A stretch of DNA of 64,000 nt. It comes from Fidelibacterota bacterium (GTDB taxonomy: Bacteria > Fidelibacterota > Marinisomatia > SCGC-AAA003-L08 > D37C17). The notes under the pieces are model-generated. The model did not search any database and had not been told where the DNA came from. It saw only the letters and a program-made list of their open reading frames with translations. Location: contig PBEF01000011.1 in assembly GCA_002717625.1 (NCBI GenBank), forward strand, positions 1 to 64,000. The letters run 5' to 3'. Shown here one piece after another: positions 30,610-40,476 of this stretch (within the stretch, counting starts at the first letter, position 1; each line of letters starts with the position of its first letter). The position numbers were made by a program, and so were the translations under genes.

Positions 30610-32249
30610 TATTTAACAAATCCTTTTTGTTCTAAATAAAGCATAACCTCCTGCACAGCTTGTTCAGGAGAAATATCTGTAGTATCAATATTTATCTCTG
30701 ATGTTCTAGGTTCTTCAAAAGGGTCATCTATTCCTGTGAATCCTTTTAGAACTCCAGCTCTTGCTTTAGCATATAAACCTTTAACATCTCGCCTTTCACA
30801 CTCGGATAAAGGTGTTGAAACATAAACTTGGATATATGTTCCACATTGATTAATTAAAGCCCTATTAAATTGTCTTGAATCTTGAAATGGAGCAATTGGT
30901 GCACAAATAGCAATCCCCCCGTTCTTTGTGATTTCGCTTGCTACATAACCTATTCTTTTAACATTAATTTCTCTATGTTCTTTAGAAAAACCAAGTTCAC
31001 TAGATAAATGTGTCCTTACAATGTCTCCATCAAGTAAAGTAACTCTTCTATTTCCATGTTCAAGTAGTTTCACTAAAAGTCCATTAGCAATTGTTGATTT
31101 TCCAGATCCTGATAAACCAGAGAAAAATACTGTAAAGCCTTGTTTGTTTATTGGTGGATATACTTTGTGTAGTTCATCTACAATATCAGGGTAAGAAAAC
31201 CATTCAGGGATTTCTTGATTGTTCTCTAATCGATGTCTAAGATCAGATCCTGATATAAATAGTGTTTTATATTCTTTTGGAACCTTGTCAATCTCCATAT
31301 AGTCATCGATATCTTGTACATAAACCATCATTTTGAATGGAACCATTTTAATACCTATATCTTTTTCATGTTTTGCTACAAGTTCTTGAGCCTCATATGG
31401 ATCATAATAAGGATTACCATCTTTATCAGATCCTGGTCCTGCATGATCTCTCCCAATGATTATATGAGTACATCCATAATTTTTTCTTATAAGTGCATGC
31501 CAGAGTGCTTCCCTTGGACCGGCCATTCTCATTGCAAGTGGTAGTAAACTAAGCATTGTAGTTCCCTCTGGAAAATATTTTAAAATTTTCTGATAACATC
31601 TAACTCTTGTATAATGGTCAATATCTCCTGGTTTAGTAGGTCCTACAACAGGATGTAATAATAAATTTGCGCCATTTTCTTTTGCTGCTCTAAAAGAAAT
31701 TTCTTTATGGGCACGATGCATTGGATTTCTAGTTTGAAATGCAACGACTTTGTCCCAACCCATTTTTTTAAACTGAGTTTTTAATTCTTCAGGAGTATGA
31801 CGTAAAAGTTGATAATCATAATGCTTAGGAAGTTCAGATAATTCTAATTGCCCTCCTATATAATAGTCTTGAATGTGATTGTATAGGTAGTTAACACCAG
31901 GATGATTCTCATCTGTTGTTTTATATATCGATTTGGCTTCTTTTGTTTTATCAGGCTTCCAAATATCTGTAATATTTAAAATAGCAACTAGAAACCCTTC
32001 ATGGTCTCTTAGTGCAATCCTAGAACCAGATTTCAAATCATTATTCTCTTTAGTTTCTTTGTTTATATCAAGTATAATTGGAATGGGCCATAATTCACCA
32101 TTTGATAAACACATATTATCTAGAACAGAATCATAATCTTTTTTTGTCATGAATCCATCTAGGGGATTAAATGCTCCATTTAAAAGAAGTTCTAAATCAC
32201 AAATTTGTCTTTCATTTAAAACAAAATTATATAAATTTACATCTGACAT
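30609..32249 (-). CDS. Bifunctional sulfate adenylyltransferase / adenylylsulfate kinase
   Basis: FQTRNPMHRAHKEI and IIGRDHAGPG (Sat); FFSGLSGSGKSTIANGLL and LDGDIVRTHLSSELGFSKEHREINVKRIGYVA (CysC). Confidence 0.94.
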   Translation of the reverse strand: MSDVNLYNFVLNERQICDLELLLNGAFNPLDGFMTKKDYDSVLDNMCLSNGELWPIPIILDINKETKENNDLKSGSRIALRDHEGFLVAILNITDIWKPDKTKEAKSIYKTTDENHPGVNYLYNHIQDYYIGGQLELSELPKHYDYQLLRHTPEELKTQFKKMGWDKVVAFQTRNPMHRAHKEISFRAAKENGANLLLHPVVGPTKPGDIDHYTRVRCYQKILKYFPEGTTMLSLLPLAMRMAGPREALWHALIRKNYGCTHIIIGRDHAGPGSDKDGNPYYDPYEAQELVAKHEKDIGIKMVPFKMMVYVQDIDDYMEIDKVPKEYKTLFISGSDLRHRLENNQEIPEWFSYPDIVDELHKVYPPINKQGFTVFFSGLSGSGKSTIANGLLVKLLEHGNRRVTLLDGDIVRTHLSSELGFSKEHREINVKRIGYVASEITKNGGIAICAPIAPFQDSRQFNRALINQCGTYIQVYVSTPLSECERRDVKGLYAKARAGVLKGFTGIDDPFEEPRTSEINIDTTDISPEQAVQEVMLYLEQKGFVK

Positions 32250-32341
32250 TTCTTAACCTTTATTCAAATCTGAATTTGCTTGTTTTTTTTAATAATCAAA
32301 ACAAATATAAGTTATCATATTGTAACGGTGTAAATTTAAGC

Positions 32342-33517
32342 ATGAAAAAAACTATATTAATAGTTATTATAAATTTTATTAGTGCACAATTATATCTAGA
32401 ATTATTAGGACAAGATTTTGATAAACCTATATATGTTACCACAAGTCCTATTAATTCAAATGTTTTTTATATCGTTGAACAAGATGGATATATATGGATA
32501 GTTGATGATGGTAAAGAACTCAGCACCCCTTTTTTAGATATTACGGATAGGGTACATAAGCCATTATTCCCTGCTGATGAGATGGGATTATTGGGATTTG
32601 CTTTTGATCCAAATTTTACTGATAACGGTTTTATATACATTAATTATAATGATAAAGATGACAATACTATTATATCTCGATTTAAGGCTGAAAGTAATAA
32701 AGTTGATATTAATACAGAACAGTATATTCTAAGATTTAAACAACCCTATTCAAATCATAATGGAGGACATATTGCCTTTGACTCTGAAGGTTATTTTTAT
32801 ATTTCAGTAGGTGATGGAGGTTCTGCCGGAGATCCTGATAATAGAGCTCAGGATTTAACGAATTTATTTGGTTCAATTTTAAGAATAAAATTAAATGATG
32901 ATGGTTCTTATTCTATTCCTAAGGATAATCCTTTTTTGAAAGATAATTATATGAAAGAAATATGGTTGTATGGCTTGAGAAATGTATGGAGATTTTCATT
33001 TGATAGATTAAATAATGATATGTATTTGGGAGATGTTGGCCAAAATGCATGGGAAGAAATTAATTATATTTCTCATGATTCTAAAGGAGGCCTTAATTTC
33101 GGATGGAATATAATGGAAGCTTCTAGTGTTTTTTTAAGAGATTATAACGATTCTACCCTTCATCATTATCAATTACCTGTATTTGAATATCCTAATGATG
33201 CTAAATATGTTAGAACTATATTAGGTATTAAACAGAAAGATGTTCATGGCTGCTCTGTTACTGGAGGCTATGTTTATAGAGGATCTAGAATTCCTGAGTT
33301 ATATGGTCGTTATTTTTTTGGAGATTATTGTACTGGAAAAATTTGGAGTTTTTATCTTAATGATGGAAAAGCTATAGATTTTAGAAATCATACTAATGAA
33401 CTTTTAGGTAGTATTAATAAAAATAAATTTTATTTATCTTCATTTGGAGAATCAGAAAATGGAGAACTATTGTTAGTAGATTATAGTGGTAGTATTTATA
33501 GAATATCTAAAAAATAA
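32342..33517 (+). CDS. PQQ-dependent sugar (aldose) dehydrogenase-like protein, exported
   Basis: Track start at 32171 extends into the 5' part of the opposite-strand sat-cysC; likely start ATG 32342 with signal peptide. NHNGGHIAFDSEGYFYISVGDGGSAGDPDNRAQD; WLYGLRNVWRFSFDR...LGDVGQNAWEEIN. Confidence 0.85.
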   Translation: MKKTILIVIINFISAQLYLELLGQDFDKPIYVTTSPINSNVFYIVEQDGYIWIVDDGKELSTPFLDITDRVHKPLFPADEMGLLGFAFDPNFTDNGFIYINYNDKDDNTIISRFKAESNKVDINTEQYILRFKQPYSNHNGGHIAFDSEGYFYISVGDGGSAGDPDNRAQDLTNLFGSILRIKLNDDGSYSIPKDNPFLKDNYMKEIWLYGLRNVWRFSFDRLNNDMYLGDVGQNAWEEINYISHDSKGGLNFGWNIMEASSVFLRDYNDSTLHHYQLPVFEYPNDAKYVRTILGIKQKDVHGCSVTGGYVYRGSRIPELYGRYFFGDYCTGKIWSFYLNDGKAIDFRNHTNELLGSINKNKFYLSSFGESENGELLLVDYSGSIYRISKK

Positions 33518-33531
33518 TTTAAGGTTTTATT

Positions 33532-34962
33532 ATGCATAATATAAAAACAAAAATTGTAGCAACAGTTGGTCCAGCAACATCTAATAAATCAATGATATCT
33601 AAATTGATAGATTCAGGTGTGAACGTTATGCGTATTAATATGTCTCATTTTAGTACAATTAATAGTTTTGAAACTATCGTTAGTATTATTAGAAATGAAT
33701 CTTCAGTTCAAAATAAACATGTAGGTATTCTGATGGATTTAGCAGGTCCTAAGATTAGGCTTGATTTAAAGCATCTAGATGGTAAATCAATTCAAATAAA
33801 AAAGAATAGACAATATACTTTAGGTTATTCTGATGATAATGATTTGAAGATAAATTCAAATATAAAGTTTGGGTTAATTGATTCTAAAAATTCATTTGTT
33901 AAAATTGATGATGGAAAAGTTATATTTAAAATAATTGATAAAAATAATAATAATTTAGTTATTGAAGCAGAAAATGATGGAATTGTTTTAAATAGAAAAG
34001 GAGTCAATTTCCCTGGAGTTAGTTTAGATATTGATCCTTTAACAGAGAAAGATATTGAGCATATTGTTTTGGGAATCAAAAATAATATTGATTGGCTTGC
34101 TTTATCTTTTGTTAGAGAAAGTAATGATATAGACCCTATACTTAAAATCTATAAAAAAGAAAAATATACAATTCCTATTATAGCTAAAATTGAGAAACCT
34201 GAAGCTATAGATAATTTAGATTCTATTATAGATATATTTGATGGAATCTTGATAGCTAGGGGAGATTTAGGCGTTGAAGTAAGCTTATCTAAATTACCGG
34301 GATTACAAAAATTGGTGATAGAAAAATGTAGAAAATTTAAGAAGCCTGTAATTGTAGCTACTCAGATGTTAGAATCTATGGTAGAAAACCCAAGCCCTAC
34401 AAGAGCTGAGGTAAATGATGTTGCAAATGCTGTTTATGAGAATACTGATGCTGTTATGTTGTCAGGAGAAACAGCTGTTGGAAAGTATCCCATTGAAGCA
34501 GTAGAAATAATGCGTGATATTTTAATGAATACTGAAAATGAAATGATGGAAAATAATACTGAAAATACAATATCTTTTGATGCAGATAAAGATATGAGAT
34601 CAGCTATAGGTGAATCTGTTAAATTAATATCACAGCATTTAAATATAGATGCAATTGTAGTTATGACTGAATCAGGTAGTACTGGTATTATTGTATCACA
34701 CTACAGGCCTAGTAGTGCTTTATTTGCACTTACTCCTAATAAAAATATTTGTAATAGATTATCTTTAGTTTGGGGTATTTCATCCATTTTGATTCCTGAA
34801 TATGAATCAACAGATCAAATGATAGAAGAAGCACAAAAAATATTAGTAGATAATAAGCTGCTAAATTATGGTGATACTTTTGTTTTAACAGCAGGGGTTC
34901 CTGTTGGAATTATAGGTAGCACTAATATGTTAAAAATTCACAAGGTCCAAAAGGACAATTAA
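33532..34962 (+). CDS. pyk: Pyruvate kinase
   Basis: TKIVATVGPATSNKSMISKLIDSGVNVMRINMSH; GILIARGDLGVE; VIVATQMLESM; ENTDAVMLSGETAVGKYP. Confidence 0.96.
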   Translation: MHNIKTKIVATVGPATSNKSMISKLIDSGVNVMRINMSHFSTINSFETIVSIIRNESSVQNKHVGILMDLAGPKIRLDLKHLDGKSIQIKKNRQYTLGYSDDNDLKINSNIKFGLIDSKNSFVKIDDGKVIFKIIDKNNNNLVIEAENDGIVLNRKGVNFPGVSLDIDPLTEKDIEHIVLGIKNNIDWLALSFVRESNDIDPILKIYKKEKYTIPIIAKIEKPEAIDNLDSIIDIFDGILIARGDLGVEVSLSKLPGLQKLVIEKCRKFKKPVIVATQMLESMVENPSPTRAEVNDVANAVYENTDAVMLSGETAVGKYPIEAVEIMRDILMNTENEMMENNTENTISFDADKDMRSAIGESVKLISQHLNIDAIVVMTESGSTGIIVSHYRPSSALFALTPNKNICNRLSLVWGISSILIPEYESTDQMIEEAQKILVDNKLLNYGDTFVLTAGVPVGIIGSTNMLKIHKVQKDN

Positions 34963-35876
34963 ACATAGGTTAACCAAGAATCATATTGATTATTTTTTCC
35001 TCTAACTATATTGTAGTATAGTTCTTGTATTTTTAATGTTAATTCTCCTGCTCTTCCTCCGGAGAATTCATGGTTGTCAATTTTCCTGATAGGTGTTATT
35101 TCTGATGCGCTACCTGTAAAGAATGCTTCATCTGCATTGTACAAGTCTTCTTGAGTAATATCTTCTATTTTATATTCCATTCCAAGATCTTTAATTAATG
35201 TTAATACGGTTTCTCTTGTGATTCCCATAAGAATATTTGCATTCTTATCATTGGTATGAAAAATTCCATCTTTAATAATAAAGAAATTTTGGCCAGAACC
35301 TTCAGCTATAGTTTCATCTAAATTTAAAAGTAAAGCTTCATCAAATCCTCTGCTTTTAGCATCTTGTACTGCTAGTAATGAATTAAGATAAGTTCCAGAT
35401 GATTTGGTGCTTGCTGGAAATGATTTTGATTGATATTTTTTCCATGGACTAATTGTTATATGTGCTCCCCTTTTAAGAGCATCTTTACCAACGTATGCAC
35501 CCCAGTCTAATGTTCCAATTGCTACATCTACAGGACAATTTTTTGGATGTACTCCTAATGTATCATATCCATAGTATGCAATTGGTCTTATGTATGAATT
35601 TTTCAAATTATTAGCTTTGATTAATTCTTTAGTTCCACTGCATAATTCTTGCACAGAATATGGTATTTTCATATTGTAATTGTTACCAGAATTAATCAAT
35701 CTTTCCATATGCTCTTTTAAGCGGAATATAGCAGGTCCTTTAGGAGTATCGTAGCACTTTATACCTTCAAAAACTCCTGTTCCATAATGAATGCAATGTG
35801 ATAATATATGAATTTGTCCTTTTTCAAATGGAACAACTTCACCATTAAACCATATGTTTTTTGAATAATTTGACAT
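34959..35876 (-). CDS. ilvE: Branched-chain amino acid aminotransferase
   Basis: HCIHYGTGVFEGIKCY; RPIAYYGYDTLGV; EALLLNLDETIAEGSGQNFF; EAFFTGSASEITPIRKID. Confidence 0.93.
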   Translation of the reverse strand: MSNYSKNIWFNGEVVPFEKGQIHILSHCIHYGTGVFEGIKCYDTPKGPAIFRLKEHMERLINSGNNYNMKIPYSVQELCSGTKELIKANNLKNSYIRPIAYYGYDTLGVHPKNCPVDVAIGTLDWGAYVGKDALKRGAHITISPWKKYQSKSFPASTKSSGTYLNSLLAVQDAKSRGFDEALLLNLDETIAEGSGQNFFIIKDGIFHTNDKNANILMGITRETVLTLIKDLGMEYKIEDITQEDLYNADEAFFTGSASEITPIRKIDNHEFSGGRAGELTLKIQELYYNIVRGKNNQYDSWLTYV

Positions 35877-35998
35877 AAAAATAGTGTTTTAATTTAAGTT
35901 TATTTTGTTGCAATTAAAAATATTAATTAGAAATAAAAATATATAAAATGATTAAATTAAACTGATTTTAAGTAAAGAATTAATAAGGAAATTTGAAT

Positions 35999-37015
35999 AT
36001 GGAAGCATTGAATATTATTGCAAATAAAATGGTTGCTAAAGGTAAAGGTATTTTGGCTGCGGATGAAAGTACTCCAACGTGCTCAAAAAGGTTTGAATCT
36101 ATAGGTGTTGAATCAACATATGAAAATAGAAATGAATATAGAGATATGTTGTTAACTACAGAAGGTTTAAATGAGTATATAAGTGGGGTTATTATGTTTG
36201 ATGAAACTCTTAGACAATCAACTACTTGTAAAGATAAGATTCCCTTTACAGATTATTTAGATTCAAAAGGAATTTTACCAGGTATAAAAGTTGATACTGG
36301 AGCTAAGGAGTTTGCCGGTTTTACTAATGAAAAGATAACTGAAGGTCTTGATGGTTTAAGAGACAGATTGAAAGAATATTATAAATTAGGGGCAAGATTT
36401 GCAAAATGGAGAGCAGTTATTACTATCGGTGATATGATTCCTTCAGATGCATGTATCTATTCTAATGCACATGGCTTAGCTCGTTATGCTTCATTATGTC
36501 AGGAAAATGGTTTAGTCCCAATTGTAGAACCTGAAATTTTAATGAATGGTTCTCATACAATAGAAGATTGTTATGAGGTATCACAAAGAACTTTGAATGT
36601 TGTTTTTGAGCAACTTATTATGCATCATGTTTTATTAGATGGGATTGTTTTGAAACCTAATATGATAATATCTGGTTTAGACTGTAATGAGCAGGCTAGT
36701 GTTGAAAAAGTATCAGAATTAACATTTAAATGTTTGAAAGATAATGTTCCTTCTGATGTTCCTGGTATTGCTTTTTTATCTGGAGGTCAAAGCAGCGATT
36801 TAGCAACAGCTCATTTAAATACTATGAATGAAAAATATATTGATAATATGCCTTGGAACTTAACTTTTTCTTATGGAAGGGCTTTACAAGAGGATGCATT
36901 AAAAGCATGGGCTGGTTCTAATAGACTAGATGCACAAAAAGCATTAATGTTTAGATCTCGTTCAAATAGTTTAGCAACCAAGGGGATGGCTGCTGATATG
37001 ATGCAGAATTTATAA
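35999..37015 (+). CDS. Class I fructose-bisphosphate aldolase
   Basis: GKGILAADESTPTCSKRF; VDTGAKEFAGF; ARFAKWRAVI; LDGIVLKPNMIISG (Schiff-base Lys); GIAFLSGGQSS. The track start at 35993 is a TTG two codons upstream of ATG. Confidence 0.92.
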   Translation: MEALNIIANKMVAKGKGILAADESTPTCSKRFESIGVESTYENRNEYRDMLLTTEGLNEYISGVIMFDETLRQSTTCKDKIPFTDYLDSKGILPGIKVDTGAKEFAGFTNEKITEGLDGLRDRLKEYYKLGARFAKWRAVITIGDMIPSDACIYSNAHGLARYASLCQENGLVPIVEPEILMNGSHTIEDCYEVSQRTLNVVFEQLIMHHVLLDGIVLKPNMIISGLDCNEQASVEKVSELTFKCLKDNVPSDVPGIAFLSGGQSSDLATAHLNTMNEKYIDNMPWNLTFSYGRALQEDALKAWAGSNRLDAQKALMFRSRSNSLATKGMAADMMQNL

Positions 37016-37027
37016 AATATAATTTTT

Positions 37028-37945
37028 ATGGATAGAATTAAAATTCATGCACCTGCAACAGTTGCTAATTTATCATGTGGTTTTGATGTTTTAGGACTCT
37101 GTCTTAATCACCCTTATGATGAAATAGAGGTTAGTAAAATATTAGAAAGAAAAGTAACTCTTGAAATTTTAGAGTCTCCTTATAGTAATATTCCAGATAA
37201 TCCAAATGATAATACGGGAGGAGTCCCTGCTCAGTTAATTCAGAAAGATTTAGATTTTGGTTTTCATATTAAAATCAAGAAAGGAATTCCGCTTTGTGGC
37301 GGGCTAGGGTCTAGTGCTGCAACTTCTGTAGGAGTAGTATATGCTATTAATTGTTTATTAGATAGCAAATTAAGTCAGAAACAAATGCTGGAATATGCAT
37401 TAGAGGGAGAAAAGATTTCTGCTTCTAATCCTCATGCAGACAATATAGCTCCATGTCTTTTAGGTGGATTAACTTTAATTAGAGATACTAAGTCTTTAGA
37501 TGTTATAAATATTCCTGTAGAAAATTATTATGTCGCATTAATACATCCGCACATAGAAATAAAAACTGAGCAAGCACGTAATATTTTACCTAAAAATGTA
37601 AAATTAGATATAGCGATTAAACAATGGGGAAATGTAGGTGCCCTTATATTTGGATTATCATCTAATAATAAAGAACTTATTAAAAGGTCTATGGAAGATT
37701 TTATTGTTGAACCTGTGCGGTCAAATCTAATAGAAGGATTTTATACTATTAAAAATAATGCTATTAAATTAGGTTCTATTGGTTCAGGAATATCAGGTTC
37801 AGGACCAACGATTTTTGCAATATGTGAATCAAAGATTATTGCTACTGAAATATTAGAGTTTTCGAATTCCTATTATAAGTCTTTAAATATAGGGTGTGAT
37901 GTTTTTTTATCAAAAATCAATGATAGTGGACCTATAATTGTATAG
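37028..37945 (+). CDS. thrB: Homoserine kinase
   Basis: APATVANLSCGFDVLGLCL; GIPLCGGLGSSAATSVG (GHMP motif); SGISGSGPTIFA. Confidence 0.93.
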   Translation: MDRIKIHAPATVANLSCGFDVLGLCLNHPYDEIEVSKILERKVTLEILESPYSNIPDNPNDNTGGVPAQLIQKDLDFGFHIKIKKGIPLCGGLGSSAATSVGVVYAINCLLDSKLSQKQMLEYALEGEKISASNPHADNIAPCLLGGLTLIRDTKSLDVINIPVENYYVALIHPHIEIKTEQARNILPKNVKLDIAIKQWGNVGALIFGLSSNNKELIKRSMEDFIVEPVRSNLIEGFYTIKNNAIKLGSIGSGISGSGPTIFAICESKIIATEILEFSNSYYKSLNIGCDVFLSKINDSGPIIV

Positions 37946-39247
37946 ATGAAATTTTATAGCACAAACGGACAATCTAATCCAGTTAGTTTTAAAGATGCTT
38001 TATTAACTGGAATGCCTCAAGATAAAGGCCTCTATATGCCAGAGAGTATTCCTGATTTATCAAGTATATTTAAGCAGGATAATGATTTAACTTTTCAAGA
38101 AATATCCTTTTTAATATCGTCTGAATTTATAGATAAAGAATTATCAGTTTCGCAGGTTCAAGATATTATTGAAAAGTGTATTACATTTGAAGCCCCTAAT
38201 TATAATATTTTTGACAATGTTTATTGTTTAGAATTATTTTATGGGCCAACTCTTGCATTTAAAGATTTTGGAGCGCGTTTTATGGCTCGTTGTATGGAAT
38301 CTTTTATTCAAAGTGCAAATAAAGAAATTAATATCTTAGTTGCTACATCAGGAGATACGGGAAGTGCTGTTGCTCATGGTTTTTATGATGTTGAGGGAAT
38401 TAATGTAATTATTTTATATCCTAAAGGTAAAGTTAGTAATATCCAAGAAAAGCAGTTGACTACATTGGATAAAAATATTTATGTTTTAGAAATAGATGGT
38501 ACTTTTGATGATTGCCAAAAGTTAGTTAAAAAAGCTTTTTTAGATAAAAGTTTAAAAGATAAAATTAATTTATCTTCTGCAAATTCTATTAATATAGCTA
38601 GGCTTATTCCTCAGATTTTTTATTATGCATATTCATATTTACAATTAGAAAACAAGTCTCTTCCAACTGTTTTTTCTGTTCCATGTGGAAATTTTGGAAA
38701 TATTACAGCAGGTATGATAGGCAAAAACATAGGTATTCCGATATATCAATTTATTGGGGCAACAAATTCAAACGATATTGTTCCTAATTATTTAATTACA
38801 GAGAAATATAAACCCAAGCCTTCTGTCCAAACGATATCTAACGCAATGGATGTTGGGAATCCTAGTAATTTGGTAAGAATTATTGATTTATATTCTGATA
38901 TAGACAGTATTAGGAGTAATCTGCTGAGCTGGTCCTTTAATGATGATGAAACTTCGATTATGATATCTGATATAAGCAAAAAATATGATTATGTAATGTG
39001 TCCGCATAGTTCCATTGGCCTTTTAGGTTTATTAAAGTATATGAGCATGCAGTCAAATCATATGAATAATGTGTTTTTAGGTACTGCTCATCCTGGAAAA
39101 TTTTCAGATATCGTTAATCCTATTATAAATGATACTATAGAGTTGCCAAAAAGATTAAAAGATGTTTTATTGTTAGAAAAGAAATCAGTGGAATTAAATA
39201 ATGATTATAATGAATTTTATGATTATTTATTAAGAACTTTTGAATAA
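37946..39247 (+). CDS. thrC: Threonine synthase
   Basis: FYGPTLAFKDFGARFMA (PLP Lys); LVATSGDTGSAVAHGF; VPCGNFGNITAGMIGK. Confidence 0.94.
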   Translation: MKFYSTNGQSNPVSFKDALLTGMPQDKGLYMPESIPDLSSIFKQDNDLTFQEISFLISSEFIDKELSVSQVQDIIEKCITFEAPNYNIFDNVYCLELFYGPTLAFKDFGARFMARCMESFIQSANKEINILVATSGDTGSAVAHGFYDVEGINVIILYPKGKVSNIQEKQLTTLDKNIYVLEIDGTFDDCQKLVKKAFLDKSLKDKINLSSANSINIARLIPQIFYYAYSYLQLENKSLPTVFSVPCGNFGNITAGMIGKNIGIPIYQFIGATNSNDIVPNYLITEKYKPKPSVQTISNAMDVGNPSNLVRIIDLYSDIDSIRSNLLSWSFNDDETSIMISDISKKYDYVMCPHSSIGLLGLLKYMSMQSNHMNNVFLGTAHPGKFSDIVNPIINDTIELPKRLKDVLLLEKKSVELNNDYNEFYDYLLRTFE

Positions 39248-39288
39248 ATTATAAATCTTAAAATTATATAAAATGAAAGGAACTTGAA

Positions 39289-40431
39289 TTGAAATTAGAT
39301 ACTAAAATTGTAAGAGCATCTTCTAAACCAGATAAAACTACAGGAGCTGTTGTTCCTCCTATATATCAAACAGCAACATATGTTCTAGAGGAGGTTGGTA
39401 AAGATAAAGGTTTTGATTATACAAGAGCATCTAATCCTAGTCGTCAATTATTAGAAGAACATTTAGCTGCTATCGAGGGAGCAAAATATGGCGTATGTTT
39501 TTCAAGTGGAATGTCTGCAGTGGATAGTATTATGAAATTACTGAAAGTAGGTGATCATGTTATTTGTTCAGATGATGTTTATGGTGGTGTTTCTAGACAT
39601 TTCAATCAAGTTTTAGTTCATTATGGTTTAGAGTTTACGTATGTTAATTCATCTAATCCTGAAAGTGTAAAAAATGCTATAAAAGATAATACAAAATTAT
39701 TGTGGATTGAAACTCCCACTAATCCATTATTGAAAATAACAGATTTAAATGCAATGAATCAAATTGCTAAGGATAATAATTTATTATTCGGAGTAGATTC
39801 AACATTTTCTACGCCTGTTTTTTTGAGACCCCTTGAATTTGGGGCAGATATTGCAATGCATAGTACTACTAAGTATTTAAGCGGACATAATCAAATTATT
39901 GGTGGAGCAATTTTAACTAATAATCAAGAAATTTTTGATAAGATGAAATTTATTCAAAAAACAATTGGTGCTGTTTCAAGTCCTTTTGATTGTTATTTAA
40001 CAATGCTTGGACTTAGGACATTGCACTTAAGAATGGAACGCCATGCAGAAAATGCTCAAGCAGTTGCAGAGTTTTTAGAAAGTCATCCTAAAGTATCAAG
40101 AGTTGCATATCCAGGGCTTCCTTCTGATCCAGGATATGATATAGCAAAGCAGCAAATGCTTGGTTTTTCTGGAATGATTTCGTTTGAATTAAGTGGTGGT
40201 ATTCCAGCGGGGAAACATGTCATGAATAATGTGAAACTTTGTTTCTTAGCTGAAAGTTTAGGTGCTGTAGAAACTATGATTACTCATCCCGCAACAATGA
40301 CTCATGCTGAAGTTCCAGAACAAGAAAGACATGCTAGAGGGCTGACTGATGGTTTGGTTCGATTATCTGTAGGGATAGAACATAAACAGGATATTATTAA
40401 TGACCTTTCGCAAGCTTTAGAAGGAGCTTGA
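39289..40431 (+). CDS. Cys/Met metabolism PLP enzyme (cystathionine gamma-synthase/beta-lyase-like)
   Basis: TTG start after AAAGGAAC. YTRASNPSRQLLEEHLAAIEGAKYGVCFSSGMSA; ADIAMHSTTKYLSGHNQIIGGAIL; MITHPATMTHAEVP. Confidence 0.9.
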   Translation: MKLDTKIVRASSKPDKTTGAVVPPIYQTATYVLEEVGKDKGFDYTRASNPSRQLLEEHLAAIEGAKYGVCFSSGMSAVDSIMKLLKVGDHVICSDDVYGGVSRHFNQVLVHYGLEFTYVNSSNPESVKNAIKDNTKLLWIETPTNPLLKITDLNAMNQIAKDNNLLFGVDSTFSTPVFLRPLEFGADIAMHSTTKYLSGHNQIIGGAILTNNQEIFDKMKFIQKTIGAVSSPFDCYLTMLGLRTLHLRMERHAENAQAVAEFLESHPKVSRVAYPGLPSDPGYDIAKQQMLGFSGMISFELSGGIPAGKHVMNNVKLCFLAESLGAVETMITHPATMTHAEVPEQERHARGLTDGLVRLSVGIEHKQDIINDLSQALEGA

Positions 40432-40476
40432 TTTTTTCTTTTAAATATTTTTTCCTTCTATTAAATTACATATAAT

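Noticed and set aside
31314-32136. Plus-strand ORFs 31314..31544 and 31933..32136 opposite sat-cysC
   Set aside because: Antisense to clearly conserved Sat-CysC coding sequence; no family signal.
40418-40460. Inverted repeat TAGAAGGA...TCCTTCTA between the trans-sulfuration gene and the selenoprotein gene
   Set aside because: 8-bp arms separated by 27 nt of AT-rich sequence; could be a terminator, but too weak to call.
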